Of a stretch of DNA of 64,000 nt, positions 8,141-16,204 are shown in pieces. The notes under the pieces were generated by a model. The model searched no databases. It was not told where the DNA came from and saw only the letters and a program-made list of their open reading frames with translations. How positions within the stretch are numbered: position 1 is the stretch's first letter; every line of letters starts with the position of its first letter. The DNA comes from Oscillospiraceae bacterium (lineage in GTDB: Bacteria; Bacillota; Clostridia; Oscillospirales; Ruminococcaceae): assembly GCA_021201135.1 (NCBI GenBank), contig JAJQGT010000030.1, positions 1 through 64,000 of the forward strand, in the 5' to 3' direction. A program made the position numbers and the translations under genes.

Positions 8141-8413
8141 TTACCCCTGTCTCTCGATAGCCTTTACCGGGCAGTTTTCAAAACAGTTGCCACAGTGCAG
8201 GCAGTGCTCCTGATGAATCATGCTCGGCTTGCCAGATTCGATTGCATTTTGCGGGCATATCTTAACGCATTTTCCGCAACCGATGCAAGCATCAGTGATG
8301 TAATAGCCCTTCGGGCGAGCCTTACCCTCTCCAATCATCCAGCTTTTCCAAAACGGGATAAATCCCGGAATTTCATCTTTTTTATTTCGCACCCTCCATG
8401 TCGATTTGGACAT
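8141..8413 (-). CDS. 2x[4Fe-4S] ferredoxin domain, probably the C-terminal remnant of a larger protein
   Basis: Two clusters are clear: CIGCGKCVKICP and CLHCGNCFENCP, with the linker SGKPSMIHQEH between them. This arrangement is the C-terminal ferredoxin module of pyridoxamine-phosphate-oxidase-like flavoproteins found in Clostridia. Here no flavin domain precedes it; the frame instead runs into the 3' end of the hydrolase gene. No candidate start (8479, 8413, 8338) has a good ribosome site. It is either a small ferredoxin serving the ADP-ribosylation operon or a truncated gene left at a junction. Its stop is one base from the macrodomain ATG. Confidence 0.6.
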   Translation of the reverse strand: MSKSTWRVRNKKDEIPGFIPFWKSWMIGEGKARPKGYYITDACIGCGKCVKICPQNAIESGKPSMIHQEHCLHCGNCFENCPVKAIERQG

Positions 8414-9362
8414 CCTGCCAAAGGGGATTATCCTTGATTTCGGCTGCTTCTCCGAGAAATACCGTGCCTGCCTCTGCATCTCCGCAGAGGTGATAGAGAA
8501 ACCATGCCGTCATATATCCATCTCCGTAGTAGAGCATATCACCGTGGTCGGCGTCCGCCCTTCTTGCCATGACCTTCATCCCGCAGGAGCTGGCCTCCTC
8601 ATAATTTTGACGCAGAGACCACAGAGGACTGATGCCCTGCCCCTCCGTGGCAAGAGCATCCTCAGTCGTGCCCGCATCCCATTTTCCGGTGCCTGCCACG
8701 AGAAATGCCGGAGCCGTCAGTTTGCCAGTATCATAGCTCCAGTCCAGTCCCAGTGTGTCCTCCCGACCCCAAAAGGCGGAGGCAGGACTGGCAATGTAGA
8801 GCGCCCGGTAGAGGCTGCCGTTTGCCTGCTGTGTTGCCGCATTGACAGCCCCTACGCCGCCCTGGGAGTGCCCCGCAATCCCGATTCGCTCGGTGTTGAT
8901 TTTTTGAAAGAATACGCTGGTTGCTGCTTCATTTTGGGTCAGGAGAAAGTCCAAGGTGCTGGCGGAAGAAGCTCCATTTCGGGAGTTTTCGTCCTCATTG
9001 CCTGCCACGATAAAGCCCCAAGAGGCCAAGCGGCGCATTACCGCACCATAGCGGCTCCCGCTGATGCCCGTTCCGTTCACCATGATGACCACGGGATAAG
9101 ACTGCTTGGAAGTCTCCAAATCGGATGGGTAATAGATTTCATATTTCTCCAAGGTATCGCCTGCTGGAAATTCCAGATAGGACACGGAATAGGGACCCAG
9201 ACCGTTGTATTTCTCCTCCAAAGTGCCGTAGACGGGTGTGGTCTCATAGTAGTCCTCTGCCATCGGGCGACTGTTCTTCCAAAGTGCGATGAAAAAGAGC
9301 ATCACTCCAAGAATAGCGATTCCCAGCAGCACCAAAAGGATTTTCCCAATCAACTTTTTCAT
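8382..9362 (-). CDS. Membrane-anchored alpha/beta hydrolase
   Basis: This 326-residue protein has one N-terminal membrane segment (about residues 5-25) followed by an extracytoplasmic alpha/beta hydrolase domain. The nucleophile elbow is GHSQGG near residue 165; VIMVNGTGISG supplies an oxyanion-like turn, and a DHGD motif near residue 275 can give the His. It resembles dienelactone hydrolase/chlorophyllase-like lipases. The ATG at 9362 fits AAGGAGG best; the ATG at 9368 is too close to it. It is divergent from a TetR regulator with which it shares a promoter-operator region, and it precedes the ferredoxin/macrodomain/SirTM genes on the same strand. Confidence 0.75.
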   Translation of the reverse strand: MKKLIGKILLVLLGIAILGVMLFFIALWKNSRPMAEDYYETTPVYGTLEEKYNGLGPYSVSYLEFPAGDTLEKYEIYYPSDLETSKQSYPVVIMVNGTGISGSRYGAVMRRLASWGFIVAGNEDENSRNGASSASTLDFLLTQNEAATSVFFQKINTERIGIAGHSQGGVGAVNAATQQANGSLYRALYIASPASAFWGREDTLGLDWSYDTGKLTAPAFLVAGTGKWDAGTTEDALATEGQGISPLWSLRQNYEEASSCGMKVMARRADADHGDMLYYGDGYMTAWFLYHLCGDAEAGTVFLGEAAEIKDNPLWQDVQIDMEGAK

Positions 9363-9375
9363 TTTCATTTCCTCC

Positions 9376-9404
9376 TTGACATTTGATTGAGACAAGTGTA
9401 TCAT
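9376..9404 (+). promoter_or_regulatory. Promoter of the TetR gene
   Basis: TTGACA (9376-9381) and TATCAT (9399-9404) are spaced by 17 bases, about 64 bases before the GTG start of the regulator. It overlaps the divergent hydrolase promoter. Confidence 0.5.
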
Positions 9405-9430
9405 ATAAGATGTAATGAGTCAAGTGTCTC
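9389..9430 (-). promoter_or_regulatory. Hydrolase promoter inside a TetR-type operator
   Basis: On the minus strand TTGACT (9418-9423) and TACACT (9395-9400) are 17 bases apart. The two boxes are embedded in the arms of an inverted repeat, GAGACAAGTG (9389-9398) and CAAGTGTCTC (9421-9430). Such overlap is expected for a repressor that shuts off both divergent promoters. A further GAGACA half-site follows at 9440-9445. Confidence 0.6.
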
Positions 9431-9467
9431 ACGGGAAATGAGACAAAAGCGGGAGGCTTGTATCACG

Positions 9468-9986
9468 GTGAACAGCAAGGAAAAGAACAGCTATGTCAAG
9501 CAGCAGCTTACCAGCACATTATTGACGCTTTTGCAGGAGAAAACTCTGTCTGAGATTTCCGTCAGTGAGCTGACGAAGACTGCCGGGGTGGGGCGAGCCT
9601 CCTTCTATCGAAATTTTGAGAGCTTGCAGGATATTCTCTACCAATACGACCACTATTTGATTGCGCAGTGGGCCGAGGCATTTATGGTAGCCCCTGATTC
9701 CAGTATCCACAATGTCTTTGACAGTCTGTTCCTGCACTACCAGACGCACAGGGAGTTTTATCTGCTGCTCTACAAAAATGGGCTGACAGAGCTGATCCTT
9801 GCCACCATCAAGGATAAATTTGGTCTGACTGCCGCTCTCCCCAACGAGGATGCCTATCCCAAGGCCTTTTGGGTCTATGGCGTTTACGGATGGTTGATAG
9901 AATGGATGGGCAGAGGAATGGTGGAAAAGCCGGAGGATATGCGACAGGTGTTGACCATTCAGCAGAGCATCGTCAATATCATCTAA
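9468..9986 (+). CDS. TetR/AcrR family transcriptional regulator
   Basis: The 172-residue protein has a TetR helix-turn-helix in residues 10-55 (ISVSELTKTAGVGRASFYRNFESLQDIL). Its C-terminal ligand domain (YQTHREFYLLLYKNGL, later WGVYGWLIEWMGRG-like) resembles the TetR_C group common in Clostridia. The GTG at 9468 is chosen because GGGAGG lies 11 bases upstream; the open frame to 9387 would cross the promoter. It should repress the divergent hydrolase and possibly the genes downstream of it. The ligand is unknown. Confidence 0.82.
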   Translation: MNSKEKNSYVKQQLTSTLLTLLQEKTLSEISVSELTKTAGVGRASFYRNFESLQDILYQYDHYLIAQWAEAFMVAPDSSIHNVFDSLFLHYQTHREFYLLLYKNGLTELILATIKDKFGLTAALPNEDAYPKAFWVYGVYGWLIEWMGRGMVEKPEDMRQVLTIQQSIVNII

Positions 9987-10057
9987 CCTAAGAGAAGCCT
10001 TGTATGGGAACAGTGTAACAAACACTCCTGCGCAAGACTTCTTTTATCATTTAATAA

Positions 10058-10687
10058 TTACTCTCTTACAACGGAAATCCTCTCCTGAACATGATTACCG
10101 GAAACGATTTCGTCGACCATAGCTACAGCATAATCGGCATAGCTGATGATGCTTTCGCCTTTCGAGTTAAGGGTGAGTTCCTCGCCACCGAGGATATACT
10201 TGCCGGACTTTTCGCCGTCTGCCTGAAAATCGCCTGCGGGGCTTACATATGTCCACTTGACATCAGAGCGATCACGAAGAGATTTCAAAGCCTTGTCATG
10301 AGCTTCTGCAAGAGGCTTGAATGATTCAGGGAAGTCGGGACCGTCCGCAACACATACTGTGTGTTCGGGGTTTACATAGAGGCTTCCTGCACCACCGACA
10401 ACCAAAAGTCTTGTATCTGTTCCGCTGAGAACATCACAAAGATGAGCCGCCGCATCCGGGATAACCGGAATGGTTTCAGCAGTCCAACCGCCTGCCGCAT
10501 CAACTACTACATCGAAGCCCTTAAGGTCTTCAACTGTAAGGTCAAACAGGTCTTTGTTGATAACCTTATTTGCTACTGTCTTGTTCTCGCCACGAACTAC
10601 TGCCGTTACGTCGAGTCCTCTTGCTACTGCCTCATTAGTGATAAGATTGCCTGCTTTTCCATTCGCACATACTACTGCGATTTTCAT
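10058..10687 (-). CDS. NAD(P)H-binding oxidoreductase (YwnB-like)
   Basis: This 209-residue Rossmann-fold protein starts MKIAVVCANGKAGNLI, the dinucleotide loop of NAD(P)-dependent epimerase-like proteins of the YwnB group. ATG 10687 follows CGGAGG. The gene lies just downstream of an Rrf2 regulator, the same pairing as ywnB/ywnA in Bacillus subtilis, which suggests control by that regulator. It is preceded by a consensus promoter with GTTGTAA repeats. The substrate is unknown; a role in redox stress is inferred from the family. Confidence 0.8.
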   Translation of the reverse strand: MKIAVVCANGKAGNLITNEAVARGLDVTAVVRGENKTVANKVINKDLFDLTVEDLKGFDVVVDAAGGWTAETIPVIPDAAAHLCDVLSGTDTRLLVVGGAGSLYVNPEHTVCVADGPDFPESFKPLAEAHDKALKSLRDRSDVKWTYVSPAGDFQADGEKSGKYILGGEELTLNSKGESIISYADYAVAMVDEIVSGNHVQERISVVRE

Positions 10688-10741
10688 TATAATTACCTCC
10701 GAAAAATTAAGTATCGTTGTAACCTTTCTGATTACAACATG

Positions 10742-10770
10742 AGTATAGCACATCGCAGTTGTAATGTCAA
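10742..10770 (-). promoter_or_regulatory. Promoter of the ywnB-like gene with GTTGTAA repeats
   Basis: TTGACA and TATACT are exactly 17 bases apart on the minus strand. Copies of GTTGTAA/TTACAAC occur at 10758-10764, 10774-10780 and around 10733-10739, bracketing the boxes. They are candidate binding sites for the neighbouring Rrf2 regulator. Confidence 0.6.
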
Positions 10771-10825
10771 TAGTTACAACTAAAATTTTTGAAGTAGTAT
10801 AAAATCGGCTATGCCGGTAAAAGAA

Positions 10826-10858
10826 AAGTCCGAAGGCTCAGCTTTCGGACTCTTTTTC
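10826..10858 (-). terminator. Intrinsic terminator overlapping the Rrf2 stop
   Basis: AGTCCGAA and TTCGGACT form a hairpin around the last codons of the Rrf2 gene, followed on the minus strand by TTTTCTTTT. It separates the regulator from the downstream oxidoreductase. Confidence 0.7.
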
Positions 10859-11284
10859 TATGCAAATCTTGGTATCATTTACGACATCGGCGACGGTAAT
10901 CTCCCGCATTTTATCCTCCATAGCCTGCTGAATCGTCATCAGCTTGTCATCGAGGGCGGCATGGATATTTCTCCCGACAGGGCAAGCCTGACTGGGGTTT
11001 TCGTGGAAATGGAAGAGCTCGCCACTCTCGACGCACTCAACGGCGTTGTAGACGTCGAAGAAGGTAATCTCGTCAAGTGGCTTCGCCGTCGAAGCTCCCC
11101 CACTGCCTCTGGCAACTGTGATGAGCCCTGCGGCTTTGAGCTGTTGTAGAATTCTGCGGATTATGACCGGGTTGACGTTGATGCTCCCCGCCAGAAACTC
11201 GCTCGTGATTTTGTATTGGTCCTTGAACGTCTCAATGCAAGCGAAAATATGAATCGCTATTGTGAATCTGCTTGAAATCTGCAT
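10838..11284 (-). CDS. Rrf2 family transcriptional regulator (YwnA-like)
   Basis: This 148-residue protein has the Rrf2 winged helix (MQISSRFTIAIHIFACIETF, then ITSEFLAGSINVNPVIIRRILQQLKAAGLI and the wing GSGGA). Only one Cys is seen in the C-terminal half (QACPVG), so an iron-sulfur cluster of the IscR kind is unlikely. ATG 11284 follows TTAGGGAG at a suitable distance. It precedes the YwnB-like oxidoreductase, which it probably represses. Confidence 0.82.
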   Translation of the reverse strand: MQISSRFTIAIHIFACIETFKDQYKITSEFLAGSINVNPVIIRRILQQLKAAGLITVARGSGGASTAKPLDEITFFDVYNAVECVESGELFHFHENPSQACPVGRNIHAALDDKLMTIQQAMEDKMREITVADVVNDTKICIEKESES

Positions 11285-11384
11285 TTTACAGGTGCTCCCT
11301 AAGTTTGATGAGAATATTATAACACAAGTTGGGTGTAAGTGCAAGAGTTACAATGCAGAAAGCAAAAGGTTGCGAAAATCTTGC

Positions 11385-11420
11385 AAAAAAGTGGGACTGA
11401 TTATTCAGTCCCGCTTTTTC
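11385..11420 (-). terminator. Bidirectional terminator after spoVAE
   Basis: GGGACTGA (11393-11400) and TCAGTCCC (11405-11412) form a tight hairpin with A/T runs on both sides. It ends the spoVAD-spoVAE transcript. Confidence 0.75.
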
Positions 11421-11775
11421 AACTCTTCGGCTTTGGTTTGAAAATAAGTGCCGCCAGAAGCGAGAAGACCATTGCGGCGGTGATGCCGCCCGAGCAGGCT
11501 GTCAGACCGCCTGTGAAAATTCCCAAGAAGCCCTTTTCGTCGACGGCTTCTCTTATTCCCTTGGCGATGGAGTTGCCGAAGCCGGTCAGGGGCACCGTTG
11601 CGCCCGCTCCGGCAAAGTCGGTGAGGTACTGATACATCCCCACTCCGCTCAGGATTACTCCCACGACGACGTATAGCGTCAGGATTCTTGCCGGTGTCAG
11701 CTTCGTGAAGTCGATGAGAAGCTGACCGATGGCGCAGATGATTCCGCCGACCAGAAATGCCCATAAATATTGCAT
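11419..11775 (-). CDS. spoVAE: Stage V sporulation protein AE
   Basis: This 118-residue integral membrane protein is SpoVAE, part of the dipicolinic-acid channel of the spore inner membrane. Four hydrophobic segments are visible. The family signature is seen in GFGNSIAKGIREAV and FTGGLTACSGGITAAM. The ATG at 11775 has a strong TAGGAGGTGAT site; the much longer open frame upstream belongs to the frameshifted end of spoVAD. spoVAC, usually upstream of spoVAD, is not in this window. Confidence 0.87.
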   Translation of the reverse strand: MQYLWAFLVGGIICAIGQLLIDFTKLTPARILTLYVVVGVILSGVGMYQYLTDFAGAGATVPLTGFGNSIAKGIREAVDEKGFLGIFTGGLTACSGGITAAMVFSLLAALIFKPKPKS

Positions 11776-11786
11776 GCTATCACCTC

Positions 11787-12805
11787 CTATAGTCCGATTT
11801 CGCTTGAAAGCCAGATGAGGTGCGAGATTCCCGGGATAGTCATCCCCTGCTGACTTGATGTTGTTGAGAGAAGCGCACCCGTAGCGGCGAAAAGAACATT
11901 TTTGAGCTTTCCTCTCCTCAATTCCGGCAGGAAATGCCCTGCCAGAAGGCTTGCCGAGCAACCGCACCCCGAGCCTCGGCATGGACGTCCTGATTTTCGG
12001 GGTCAAAGAGCATACAGCCGCAGTCGAGGTGCCTGTCCGAAATTTCTATGCCGTCGCGGTGCAACAGCTCCACCAGAATCCTTGAGCCCACGCTCCCCAG
12101 ATCTCCCGTCACGATATGGTCGAATTCGTTGGGGGATTTTTTTGTGTCTGAAAGAAACTGCTTTATCGTCGAGTATGCCGCAGGTGCCATTGCGGCGCCC
12201 ATGTTGTTGGCGTCCTTGATGCCCTTGTCCTCGATTCTGCCGATGGTGACCGCACGGACGAACGGCGAGGCGTTGCCCCTCTCTAAGATTACGGCACCCG
12301 AGGCGGTCGCAGTCCACTGGGAAGTGGGCGTGCGCTGACCGCCGTATTCGAGCGGGAATCTGTACTGTCGCTCAGCCGTGCAGAAGTGGGACGAAGTCAC
12401 CGCCGCTACTATGTCTCCCGCACCGGAATCAACAGCCAAAGCCGACAGGAGAATTCCTTCTGCGATAGTCGAGCATGCGCCGTAGATGCCTAAAAATGGC
12501 ACATTGAAGTCGCCGATGCCAAAGCTCGTGCCGATGCACTGATTGAGGAGGTCTCCGCCGAACATGAAGGACAAATCGTCCGGCTTGAGGCGGCACTTTT
12601 CGAGCGCCGTCTGCACGGCGAGCCCCTGCATTGCGCTTTCCGCCTTCTCGAAGCTCTCCTGACTGAAACGGTCGTCCTTGTCAACATAGTCAAAGCAGTC
12701 GCCGAAGGGTCCTTCGCCCTCCTTCTTTCCGACAACCGACGCCCAGCTTTTTATTGAAACAGCGTTATCCATCATGATTGTAGCGCGCCCTAATCTTTCC
12801 GGCAT
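11787..12805 (-). pseudogene. spoVAD: Stage V sporulation protein AD, frameshifted near its 3' end
   Basis: The gene encodes a thiolase-like SpoVAD, which binds dipicolinic acid during spore filling. Typical stretches are IYGACSTIAEG, SSHFCTAERQYRFPLEYG and TGDLGSVGS. The first frame stops at 11918 after about 295 residues. The family's C-terminus (GCGCSASLLAGHFLPEL, then FAATGALLS and PGISHLIWLSSEIGL) continues in another frame to a TAG at 11787-11789. Restoring one base at about 11972-11980, where GCCGAGG replaces an expected GCCGGAGG, rejoins the frames into a protein of normal length (about 339). ATG 12805 follows GGGGAG. It may be a real frameshift or a sequencing error. Confidence 0.8.
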
Positions 12806-12882
12806 AAAACCAACTCCCCTGTATTTATTTGCTTCTATCTTTCCAAGAAAAGTTTAATTTATGCATTTTGAAATATGAAAGC

Positions 12883-12911
12883 TTGAATTATCGGGGAGAC
12901 TGTGATATAAT
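12883..12911 (+). promoter_or_regulatory. Promoter of the lipoprotein gene
   Basis: TTGAAT (12883-12888) and TATAAT (12906-12911) are 17 bases apart, about 50 bases before the start codon at 12964. Confidence 0.65.
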
Positions 12912-12963
12912 AAGCTTGGTATTTTGTGTAACCGGATATCTCCTGCGCGAAAGGACGGTTTTT

Positions 12964-13800
12964 ATGAAAAGAACAGTTGCATTTTTGATGGCATTTTGCA
13001 TGCTGATTACCATGTGCTCCTGCGGCAACGCCGAGGAAAACAGCACCGACAGCGAAGCCACCACGTCCTATAACGGAGTTCCCGACAATGTTGTCACGAC
13101 TTCTGCGGAAGACGAAAGCGAAGCCGTCACTTCCGTGGAATATACGGAAGCCGACACCACCTCCGAAACCGAAGCCACGGAAGAGACTCCCGAAGTGATC
13201 ACCACGGCAGACGACTCATCAAGCGAGATTACGACCACCGAAGATTCGGTCGACCTGGACGAAGAAGTCACCTATATCCCCGACACTATCGCGATGGACT
13301 ATCTGACGCTTCTTAATTCCACCCAAGTCCACGCCAAGCTCACTGAAGCTGTTTCCTACGACGGTGAAACAGTCGTCATGTACGAACGGGAATATTATAT
13401 AAACGGCGTCAATAAAGTCTACATCAACAACTCGCAGAAGATAGTCATGACAGCTGATACGGTTACGGTTATAGACCTCGACGCTTACACCTACTACAGC
13501 TATGCCAGAACCTCGACGGCTTCGGAGATTGAATTTGGATATAGCAAAGAGTACTACTCACTTGTCTCAACAAGTGAAGAAAGCGACTGTGTTATTGAAG
13601 TGTACACTGTCGTATCACATGGAAGCACTATTACGTCCACATGGACGTTCTATACGGACGGCACTTTCGACGTCGTCGACGAGAACCCCGACTCCGGCTC
13701 ATTCACGAAGTATTACTTTGATATCGCCGAGAGCGATGTGAGTGGGATGGATATGAGTATACCCGAGGGTTTGACGGAGACGGAAGCAAGTGAATTTTAA
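12964..13800 (+). CDS. Putative lipoprotein, function unknown
   Basis: The 278-residue product starts with Lys-Arg, a hydrophobic stretch and a Cys-containing end (MLITMCSCGN), consistent with a lipoprotein signal peptide processed before Cys19 or so. Residues 20-105 are a Ser/Thr/Glu-rich low-complexity linker. The remaining domain has alternating aromatic and acidic strands and no motif I recognise. ATG 12964 follows AAAGGA. It is monocistronic with its own promoter, although the cyclophilin gene begins only 15 bases after it. Confidence 0.7.
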   Translation: MKRTVAFLMAFCMLITMCSCGNAEENSTDSEATTSYNGVPDNVVTTSAEDESEAVTSVEYTEADTTSETEATEETPEVITTADDSSSEITTTEDSVDLDEEVTYIPDTIAMDYLTLLNSTQVHAKLTEAVSYDGETVVMYEREYYINGVNKVYINNSQKIVMTADTVTVIDLDAYTYYSYARTSTASEIEFGYSKEYYSLVSTSEESDCVIEVYTVVSHGSTITSTWTFYTDGTFDVVDENPDSGSFTKYYFDIAESDVSGMDMSIPEGLTETEASEF

Positions 13801-13815
13801 AGGGAGACGATAATT

Positions 13816-14301
13816 ATGGTAGTAATTGAAATGGAAGACGGCGGGAAGATTAAGATTGAGCTTTGCCCGAAGGAGGCGCCCCTGACGGTTGCCAATTTCG
13901 AGAAGCTTGTAAACGAGCATTTTTATGACGGACTTATCTTCCACAGAGTCATCAAAAACTTTATGATTCAGGGCGGCGACCCGACAGGCACCGGCGCAGG
14001 CGGCTCGAGCGAGAATATCCGCGGCGAGTTCAAGCTGAACGGCGTCAACAACACTCTCAAGCACACCAGAGGAACCATCTCGATGGCGAGAGCTCAAGAC
14101 CCGAACTCGGCTTCGTCGCAGTTCTTCATCGTCCACAAGGATTCACTCTATCTCGACGGCTCCTATGCCGCTTTCGGCACGGTTGTCGAGGGAATGGACG
14201 TTGTCGACAGGATTGCTTCGGTCAAGACCGACATGAACGACCGCCCCACCGTTCCCCAGAGAATCAAGACTATAAGAATTGTGAACTATTTCGATCAATG
14301 A
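13816..14301 (+). CDS. ppiB: Cyclophilin-type peptidyl-prolyl isomerase
   Basis: The 161-residue cytosolic cyclophilin has the catalytic FHRVIKNFMIQGGDPTGTG, the conserved SMARAQDPNSASSQFFI and a DGSYAAFGTV loop. It speeds proline isomerisation in protein folding. There is no signal peptide. An AGGGAG site precedes ATG 13816. It begins a run of closely spaced plus-strand genes that leads into uvrC. Confidence 0.93.
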   Translation: MVVIEMEDGGKIKIELCPKEAPLTVANFEKLVNEHFYDGLIFHRVIKNFMIQGGDPTGTGAGGSSENIRGEFKLNGVNNTLKHTRGTISMARAQDPNSASSQFFIVHKDSLYLDGSYAAFGTVVEGMDVVDRIASVKTDMNDRPTVPQRIKTIRIVNYFDQ

Positions 14302-14328
14302 TTTTTTGCAAGGAGACTTTGAGGTCAG

Positions 14329-16179
14329 ATGCGCGTTACCATAGAGGATAACCCCCGGCTTGAATACCTCCGGGAGAAGACCCGAGGGCTCACCACTTCG
14401 CCCGGGTGCTATATCATGAAAAACCATGCCGGCACCATCATATACATCGGCAAGGCGAAGAACCTTCGTAACCGCGTCTCCACCTATTTCCACGACAACG
14501 ACCACCTGCCGAAGGTCGCAAAGATGGTCTCGAATGTCTGGGATTATGACTTCATTTGCACCTCCTCCGACTATGAGGCTCTTGTCCTCGAGGCGTCGCT
14601 GATAAAACAGCACAAGCCGAAATATAATATCCTCCTGAAGGACGACAAGGGCTATTCCTATATCAAGATTTCGGACGAGGATTACCCGAGGATTACCCGT
14701 GAGATGCAGAAAAAGGGTCCGGGCACCTTCATCGGTCCCTACACAAGCGGATTCATCTCGAGTCAGGCTGTCGAAGAGGTCAACCGGGTCTTCATGCTCC
14801 CGACCTGCAAAAAGGTCTTTCCGAGAGACTTCGGCAAAGAGCGTCCCTGTCTCAACTTTCAGATAAAGCGGTGCATCGGGCTTTGCCGGGGATGCTTTTC
14901 GAAAGAGGACTACGCCGAGATTATCAATCAGGCGGTGGACTATATAAAGAGCGGAAGCAAGCAGTCGGTCGAAGAGCTGACAGACGAGATGAACCGGCTT
15001 TCGGAGAACCTTGAGTTTGAGAAGGCGGCGGTCATCCGCGACCGCATTGCCGCCATCACCCGCTCGGCAGATACGCAGAAGATTTTTGAGGAGAACATGC
15101 CCGACACGGACATCTTCGCCCTCGCAAAGAACGGCGGCATCACCTGCATTTCGGTGCTCAACTACCGCATGGGTCGGCTCTATGACAAGCAGGATTTCAT
15201 CTTGGGCGAAACCACGGACGATATCTCGACCCGTGAAGAGTTTCTGATTCAGTATTACGACCGCGCCGTGAAGATTCCACGCGAGATTTATATCGACGAA
15301 GAGTTAAGAGAGACCGACAACGTCCGGCGATTTCTTGCCGAAAAGTCGGGGCACGCAGTCAGCATTGCGAACCCGAAGCGCGGCGAGATGAAGGGGCTCC
15401 TCGACCTTGCCGAAAAGAACGCCGTTGAGCAGTTATCTGTAAGAATAGGTCGGACGGGCAAAGAAGTTGCTGTGCTCGAAGAATTGGGCGAGCTACTGGG
15501 ACTCACGAAAACGCCGAACTATATCGAATGCTACGACATCTCGAACTTAGGCTCTACGGACATGGTCGCCGGAATGGTCGTCATGGACAAATGCCGGTTC
15601 GCGAAGAAATATTACAAGAAATTCAACATAAAGACCGTCGTTGAGCAGAACGACTATGCCAGCATGCGCGAGGTCATCTCGAGACGGCTTGAAAACTACC
15701 TTGACCCCGAATGCAAAGACGAGGGCTTCAAGAGGCTTCCCGACGTTATCTTCCTTGACGGCGGAAAGGGGCACGTTTCGGCGGTTCTGCCGCTCCTCGA
15801 AGAGTATCATGTCGACATTCCGCTCTTCGGACTTGTCAAGGACAACAAGCACCACACCCGTGCCGTCGTCACAGCCGACGGAAGCGAAATCCAGATTTCA
15901 AAATCACGCTCTGTTTTCGCACTCCTGACGAAGCTTCAGGACGAGGTGCACAGATATACAATCACATTCCAGAAGCAGAAGCGCTCGACCCACACCCACG
16001 AAACCGAGCTCACGAAAATTTACGGCATCGGCGAGAAGAAGGCGCAGGCACTCTTAAACGAATTCAAAACCAAGCAACAACTCAAATCGGCGACAATCGA
16101 AGACATCGCCGCAGTTATGAAAATCAGCCCCGAAAAGGCGCAGGAAGTCAAGGAGAAGTTTATCGACCAATTACAATAG
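14329..16179 (+). CDS. uvrC: Excinuclease ABC subunit C
   Basis: The 616-residue protein has all UvrC parts: the GIY-YIG nuclease at residues 20-100 (GCYIMKNHAGTIIYIGKAKNLRNR), the UVR motif around 200-235 for UvrB contact, the RNase-H-like second nuclease (CYDISNLGSTDMVAGMVV...DGGKGH) and a C-terminal helix-hairpin-helix pair (IYGIGEKKAQALL). It makes both incisions in nucleotide excision repair. Length is normal. The start follows AAGGAG. Confidence 0.96.
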   Translation: MRVTIEDNPRLEYLREKTRGLTTSPGCYIMKNHAGTIIYIGKAKNLRNRVSTYFHDNDHLPKVAKMVSNVWDYDFICTSSDYEALVLEASLIKQHKPKYNILLKDDKGYSYIKISDEDYPRITREMQKKGPGTFIGPYTSGFISSQAVEEVNRVFMLPTCKKVFPRDFGKERPCLNFQIKRCIGLCRGCFSKEDYAEIINQAVDYIKSGSKQSVEELTDEMNRLSENLEFEKAAVIRDRIAAITRSADTQKIFEENMPDTDIFALAKNGGITCISVLNYRMGRLYDKQDFILGETTDDISTREEFLIQYYDRAVKIPREIYIDEELRETDNVRRFLAEKSGHAVSIANPKRGEMKGLLDLAEKNAVEQLSVRIGRTGKEVAVLEELGELLGLTKTPNYIECYDISNLGSTDMVAGMVVMDKCRFAKKYYKKFNIKTVVEQNDYASMREVISRRLENYLDPECKDEGFKRLPDVIFLDGGKGHVSAVLPLLEEYHVDIPLFGLVKDNKHHTRAVVTADGSEIQISKSRSVFALLTKLQDEVHRYTITFQKQKRSTHTHETELTKIYGIGEKKAQALLNEFKTKQQLKSATIEDIAAVMKISPEKAQEVKEKFIDQLQ

Positions 16180-16204
16180 AGTTATTCTACAGAAAGGATT
16201 CAAA

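Noticed and set aside
8406-9386. Open frame of 326 codons on the plus strand opposite the hydrolase gene
   Set aside because: It mirrors the hydrolase gene, has no ribosome site or recognisable domain and reads as a codon shadow of a GC-balanced gene.
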